A stretch of 64,000 nucleotides of DNA from Rhodococcus sp. HM1 (lineage in GTDB: Bacteria > Actinomycetota > Actinomycetes > Mycobacteriales > Mycobacteriaceae), in the NCBI RefSeq assembly GCF_023218075.1, contig NZ_JALPTB010000024.1, forward strand, positions 20,253 through 84,252. The letters are read 5' to 3'. Position numbers and translations under genes: made by a program. Below the pieces are notes generated by a model. It made no database searches and was not told where the DNA came from. It was given only the letters and a program-made list of their open reading frames with translations. The first letter of the stretch is position 1; each line of letters starts with the position of its first letter. Positions 61,360 to 64,000 of this stretch are shown here, piece by piece.

Positions 61360-62133
61360 TCAGCGGCGATGGCCGTGCAGCAACTGGGTGAGGCGGTGCG
61401 CCTCGCGCAGCAGCAGCTCCCCGAGTTCCGGGCGCCGATCCTCCCGGAACCGGCTCTCCACGCCGGTCACGCTCAGCGCCCATGCCGGCGAATTCCGGTG
61501 ATCGAACACCGCCGCGCCCATGCCCCAGCTTCCCTCGACGAGCAGAGCCGGGTTGGTCGCGTATCCGGCCAGCCGGGTCTGCTCGATGCGTTCCTCGACG
61601 GCGGCGCGGCTGTGGGCCGGTCCCCACTCCGCGGTCAGGTCGGTCCGTGACAGGTATTCGTCGATGTCGTGGTCCGGCAGGTGCGAGAGGATCACCAGTC
61701 CCGCGGAGGCGACGCCCAGCGGCAGTCGCCTGCCCGCGTACAGCACGTGCGAGCGCAGCGGGAAACTGCCCTCCTCGCTCGCCAGGCACACGGTGCCGTC
61801 GCCCCGGCGCGCGGACAGGTGCGCGGTTTCGCCGGTCTCGCGCGCGATGCCGCGCAGGATCTCACCGGCGAGATCGGTGATGTCGTAGCGCTCGGCCGCG
61901 AGCGAGCCCAGCAGATACAGTTCCGGCCCCAGCGACCACCGCCCGGACTTGGGGTCGCGGTCGACGAGGCCTTCCTCGGCCAGCGACGTCAAGAGCCGAT
62001 GCGCGGTGGGTCGGGCCAGCCCGGTCGCCCGGGCCAGTTCGGTCGTCGAGGACCCGTGCGGCTCGTACCCGGCGACCGCCCGCAGCAGGGCGCTCACCCG
62101 GCCGATCACCTGCGGTCTCTGCTCGGTCTCCAC
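61360..62133 (-). CDS. IclR family transcriptional regulator
   Basis: A 257-aa IclR regulator. N-terminal wing-helix domain (VSALLRAVAGYEPHGSSTTELARATGLARPTAHRLLTSLAEEGLV) and an effector domain with GETAHLSARRGDGTVCLASEEG and GVASAGLVILSHLPD. It heads the minus-strand allantoin genes, so an AllR-like role responding to allantoate or glyoxylate is likely; it is also divergent from the CoA-transferase operon, an alternative target. Confidence 0.87.
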   Translation of the reverse strand: METEQRPQVIGRVSALLRAVAGYEPHGSSTTELARATGLARPTAHRLLTSLAEEGLVDRDPKSGRWSLGPELYLLGSLAAERYDITDLAGEILRGIARETGETAHLSARRGDGTVCLASEEGSFPLRSHVLYAGRRLPLGVASAGLVILSHLPDHDIDEYLSRTDLTAEWGPAHSRAAVEERIEQTRLAGYATNPALLVEGSWGMGAAVFDHRNSPAWALSVTGVESRFREDRRPELGELLLREAHRLTQLLHGHRR

Positions 62134-62145
62134 CCGGACAGCATA

Positions 62146-62162
62146 CGTTCATTGAGTGAACG
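62146..62162. promoter_or_regulatory. Dyad before the IclR gene
   Basis: CGTTCA-TTGAG-TGAACG, perfect six-base arms, centred about 20 bases before the IclR start codon. A matching half-site (GTGAACGC) occurs near 62280 before the CoA-transferase gene. Likely autoregulatory operator. Confidence 0.5.
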
Positions 62163-62338
62163 CGGCCGCGAGACGCGTTCCGGCGAGCGAGCAATCTCTG
62201 TACAGTTGACGGACACCCCTTGAAATGCGGGTCTTTGCCCTCTGTAGTGGGTAACGACTGATGCGAGCTCGTCCACCCAGTGAACGCATCCGAAGGGCCG
62301 GCACCACGCGGCCGAGGTTTTCCGAGAGAGGTCATGCA

Positions 62339-63106
62339 ATGGCAACGAAAGTGTTCGACACGGCCGCGGCGGCCGTCGCGGACGTAACCGACGGCGCGTC
62401 GCTCGCCGTCGGCGGATTCGGTCTGTGCGGCATCCCCGACGTCTTGATCCAGGCGCTCGTCGACTCCGGTGTCGGCGATCTCGAGGTGTTCTCCAACAAC
62501 TGCGGCGTCGACGACCACGGCCTCGGTCTGCTGCTGAACGAACACCGCGTCCGCCGCGTCGTCGCCTCGTACGTGGGTGAGAACAAGGAGTTCGCGCGGC
62601 AGTACCTCGCCGGTGAGCTCGAGGTCGAGCTGACTCCGCAGGGCACCCTCGCCGAGCGGCTGCGCGCCGGCGGTGCCGGTATCCCCGCCTTCTTCACCCC
62701 GGCCGGTGTCGGAACGCCCGTCTCGGACGGCGGCCTGCCCTGGCGCTACGCGTCCGACGGCTCGGTTGCGGTCGCGTCTCCGCCGAAGGAGATCCGTGTC
62801 TTCGGCGGCAAGCGGTACGTGATGGAGCTCGGGATCCACGCCGACTTCGCGCTCGTGCACGCCGTCAAGGGCGACACCGCGGGCAACCTGATCTTCGACA
62901 AGACCGCGATGAACTTCAATCCACTGGCCGCCATGGCCGGGAAGATCACGATCGCCCAGGTCGAAGAGCTCGTCGAGCCCGGCGAGATCGACCCCGCGCA
63001 GGTGCACCTGCCCGGCATCTTCGTCAAGCGGATCGTCCACACCGGCCCCCAGAAGAAGCGCATCGAGAAGCGCACCGTGACGGTATCGGAAGGAGCGGCA
63101 CAGTGA
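62339..63106 (+). CDS. 3-oxoacid CoA-transferase subunit A
   Basis: A 255-aa alpha subunit of a class I CoA-transferase: starts [40 protein letters not shown], with the G-G-F-G-L-C-G-I-P motif, [15 protein letters not shown] and YVGENKEF. With the B subunit it moves CoA from succinyl-CoA to an oxoacid such as acetoacetate or 3-oxoadipate. GAGAGAGG precedes the ATG. First gene of a unit continuing into a thiolase. Confidence 0.9.
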   Translation: MATKVFDTAAAAVADVTDGASLAVGGFGLCGIPDVLIQALVDSGVGDLEVFSNNCGVDDHGLGLLLNEHRVRRVVASYVGENKEFARQYLAGELEVELTPQGTLAERLRAGGAGIPAFFTPAGVGTPVSDGGLPWRYASDGSVAVASPPKEIRVFGGKRYVMELGIHADFALVHAVKGDTAGNLIFDKTAMNFNPLAAMAGKITIAQVEELVEPGEIDPAQVHLPGIFVKRIVHTGPQKKRIEKRTVTVSEGAAQ

Positions 63107-63795
63107 CCGCAGGTAACGCGACCGCAGACAAGACCACCGAGAAGAAGGGCTGGACCCGCAACGAGATGGCGGCCCGGGCCGCCGCCGAGATGGTCGACGG
63201 CGAATACGTCAACCTCGGCATCGGCCTGCCCACCCTCATCCCCGGCTTCCTGCCCTCCGATGTGCACGTCACGCTGCACTCCGAGAACGGCATCCTCGGC
63301 ACCGGACCGTACCCGACCGAGGACAAGATCGACCCCGATCTGATCAACGCGGGCAAGGAGACCGTCACCGTCAACCCGGGCGCCGCGTTCTTCGATTCGG
63401 CACTGTCGTTCGGGATGATCCGCGGCGGGCACATCGACACCGCGGTGCTCGGCGGCATGCAGGTCTCCCGCAACGGCGACCTCGCCAACTGGATGGTTCC
63501 CGGCAAGATGGTCAAGGGCATGGGCGGCGCCATGGACCTGGTGCACGGCGCGAGCCGGGTCATCGTGGTCATGGAGCACACCGATCGCGACGGCAATCCG
63601 AAGGTCGTCGAGACCTGCACCCTGCCGCTCACCGGGCAGGCCGTCGTCAACCGCATCATCACCGACCTGGCGGTCATCGACGTCGTCGACGGCGGCAAGC
63701 TGGTGCTGCGTGAACTCGCCCCCGGCGTCACCGTCGACGACGTGGTCGCCGCCACGGGCGCTCCGCTCGAGATCGCAGTCGGCGAACCCGCCTGA
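63103..63795 (+). CDS. 3-oxoacid CoA-transferase subunit B
   Basis: A 230-aa beta subunit with the catalytic Glu in [13 protein letters not shown], plus [15 protein letters not shown] and [14 protein letters not shown]. The GTG overlaps the A subunit stop (GTGA). The substrate (acetoacetate versus 3-oxoadipate) depends on the thiolase that follows. Confidence 0.91.
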   Translation: MTAGNATADKTTEKKGWTRNEMAARAAAEMVDGEYVNLGIGLPTLIPGFLPSDVHVTLHSENGILGTGPYPTEDKIDPDLINAGKETVTVNPGAAFFDSALSFGMIRGGHIDTAVLGGMQVSRNGDLANWMVPGKMVKGMGGAMDLVHGASRVIVVMEHTDRDGNPKVVETCTLPLTGQAVVNRIITDLAVIDVVDGGKLVLRELAPGVTVDDVVAATGAPLEIAVGEPA

Positions 63796-63842
63796 TCAGC
63801 GTTTCGAAAGTTATTTCCCCACAACATAATCGGAGTCCAGCC

Positions 63843-64000
63843 ATGTCTACCTCTTCAGTCATCGTTGCCGGTGCCCGTACCCCGATGGGCCGTTTGCAGG
63901 GCGCGTTGAAGGATTTCTCGGGGTCGGATCTGGGTGGGGTCGCGATCAAGGGGGCACTGGCCAGGGCCGGGGTCGCCCCGGAGCAGGTGGAGTACGTGAT
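63843..64000 (+). CDS. Thiolase, N-terminal part (cut by window end)
   Basis: The first 52 codons of an acetyl-CoA acetyltransferase/3-oxoadipyl-CoA thiolase: [20 protein letters not shown], then [24 protein letters not shown]-x-G is the standard thiolase opening. The codon use drops slightly in GC compared with neighbours. The catalytic Cys and His lie beyond the edge. Confidence 0.85.
   Translation, partial: MSTSSVIVAGARTPMGRLQGALKDFSGSDLGGVAIKGALARAGVAPEQVEYV

Noticed and set aside
1..64000. tRNA, rRNA, transposase, integrase or phage genes
   Set aside because: None seen by eye on either strand; a tRNA scan would be needed to exclude a tRNA fully.

Overview
The window looks like a chromosomal segment of a Rhodococcus-type actinobacterium (Nocardiaceae). 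Support: very high GC with strong third-position GC bias, frequent GTG starts, many ATGA/GTGA stop-start overlaps, mycobacterial-type families (type II flavohemoglobin, orphan nitrate-sensor-like kinase, leaderless-type promoters) and a broad catabolic gene set. I saw no rRNA, tRNA, insertion sequence, phage gene or CRISPR array. No stretch over about 300 bases lacks a gene.

Layout. 0.1-8.0 kb (minus): complete potassium system kdpF-A-B-C-D-E, headed by an extra 31-residue membrane micro-protein. 8.1-12.4 kb: small membrane protein, a three-gene unit (epimerase, SRPBCC protein, PYROXD2-like flavoprotein) and a winged-helix regulator with a probable leaderless divergent neighbour. 12.8-19.1 kb: secreted hydrolase, a hydratase/aldehyde dehydrogenase/aldolase module for the end of a meta-cleavage pathway, DoxX behind paired operators, a secreted protein and a flavohemoglobin. 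19.3-25.0 kb: a GTP-cyclohydrolase-II-like protein lacking zinc ligands, an OpuC-type ABC importer, cysteine dioxygenase behind a poly-cysteine leader peptide, and an amidohydrolase. 25.0-27.1 kb: orphan sensor kinase.

27.4-43.8 kb is mostly purine catabolism: LysR regulator, uraD-uraH-urate oxidase, PucR, 8-oxoguanine deaminase, two-gene xanthine dehydrogenase, an orphan ABC ATPase, a 2-oxoglutarate oxygenase and a BMP-type (nucleoside-like) ABC importer. 43.9-51.7 kb holds a form II coxDE-xdhC-coxSLMG cluster. 51.9-54.2 kb is ahpC-ahpF. 54.3-62.1 kb resumes purine catabolism on the minus strand: IclR regulator, DUF6986 protein, allantoinase, allantoicase, NCS2 permease, a second 2-oxoglutarate oxygenase and a hydrolase. 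The window ends in a CoA-transferase pair and a thiolase cut by the edge.

Together the purine genes cover uptake (BMP importer, NCS2 permease), deamination and oxidation to urate (8-oxoguanine deaminase, xanthine dehydrogenase), urate to S-allantoin (uox, uraH, uraD) and allantoin to ureidoglycolate plus urea (allB, alc). No ureidoglycolate lyase or urease is present here. Sites resembling GlnR boxes lie before three purine units, which would fit use of purines as nitrogen source. The strongest regulatory discovery is the poly-Cys leader before cysteine dioxygenase; a translation-start region triplicated in tandem in the OpuC-type operon and a dispersed palindromic element present three times are also notable.
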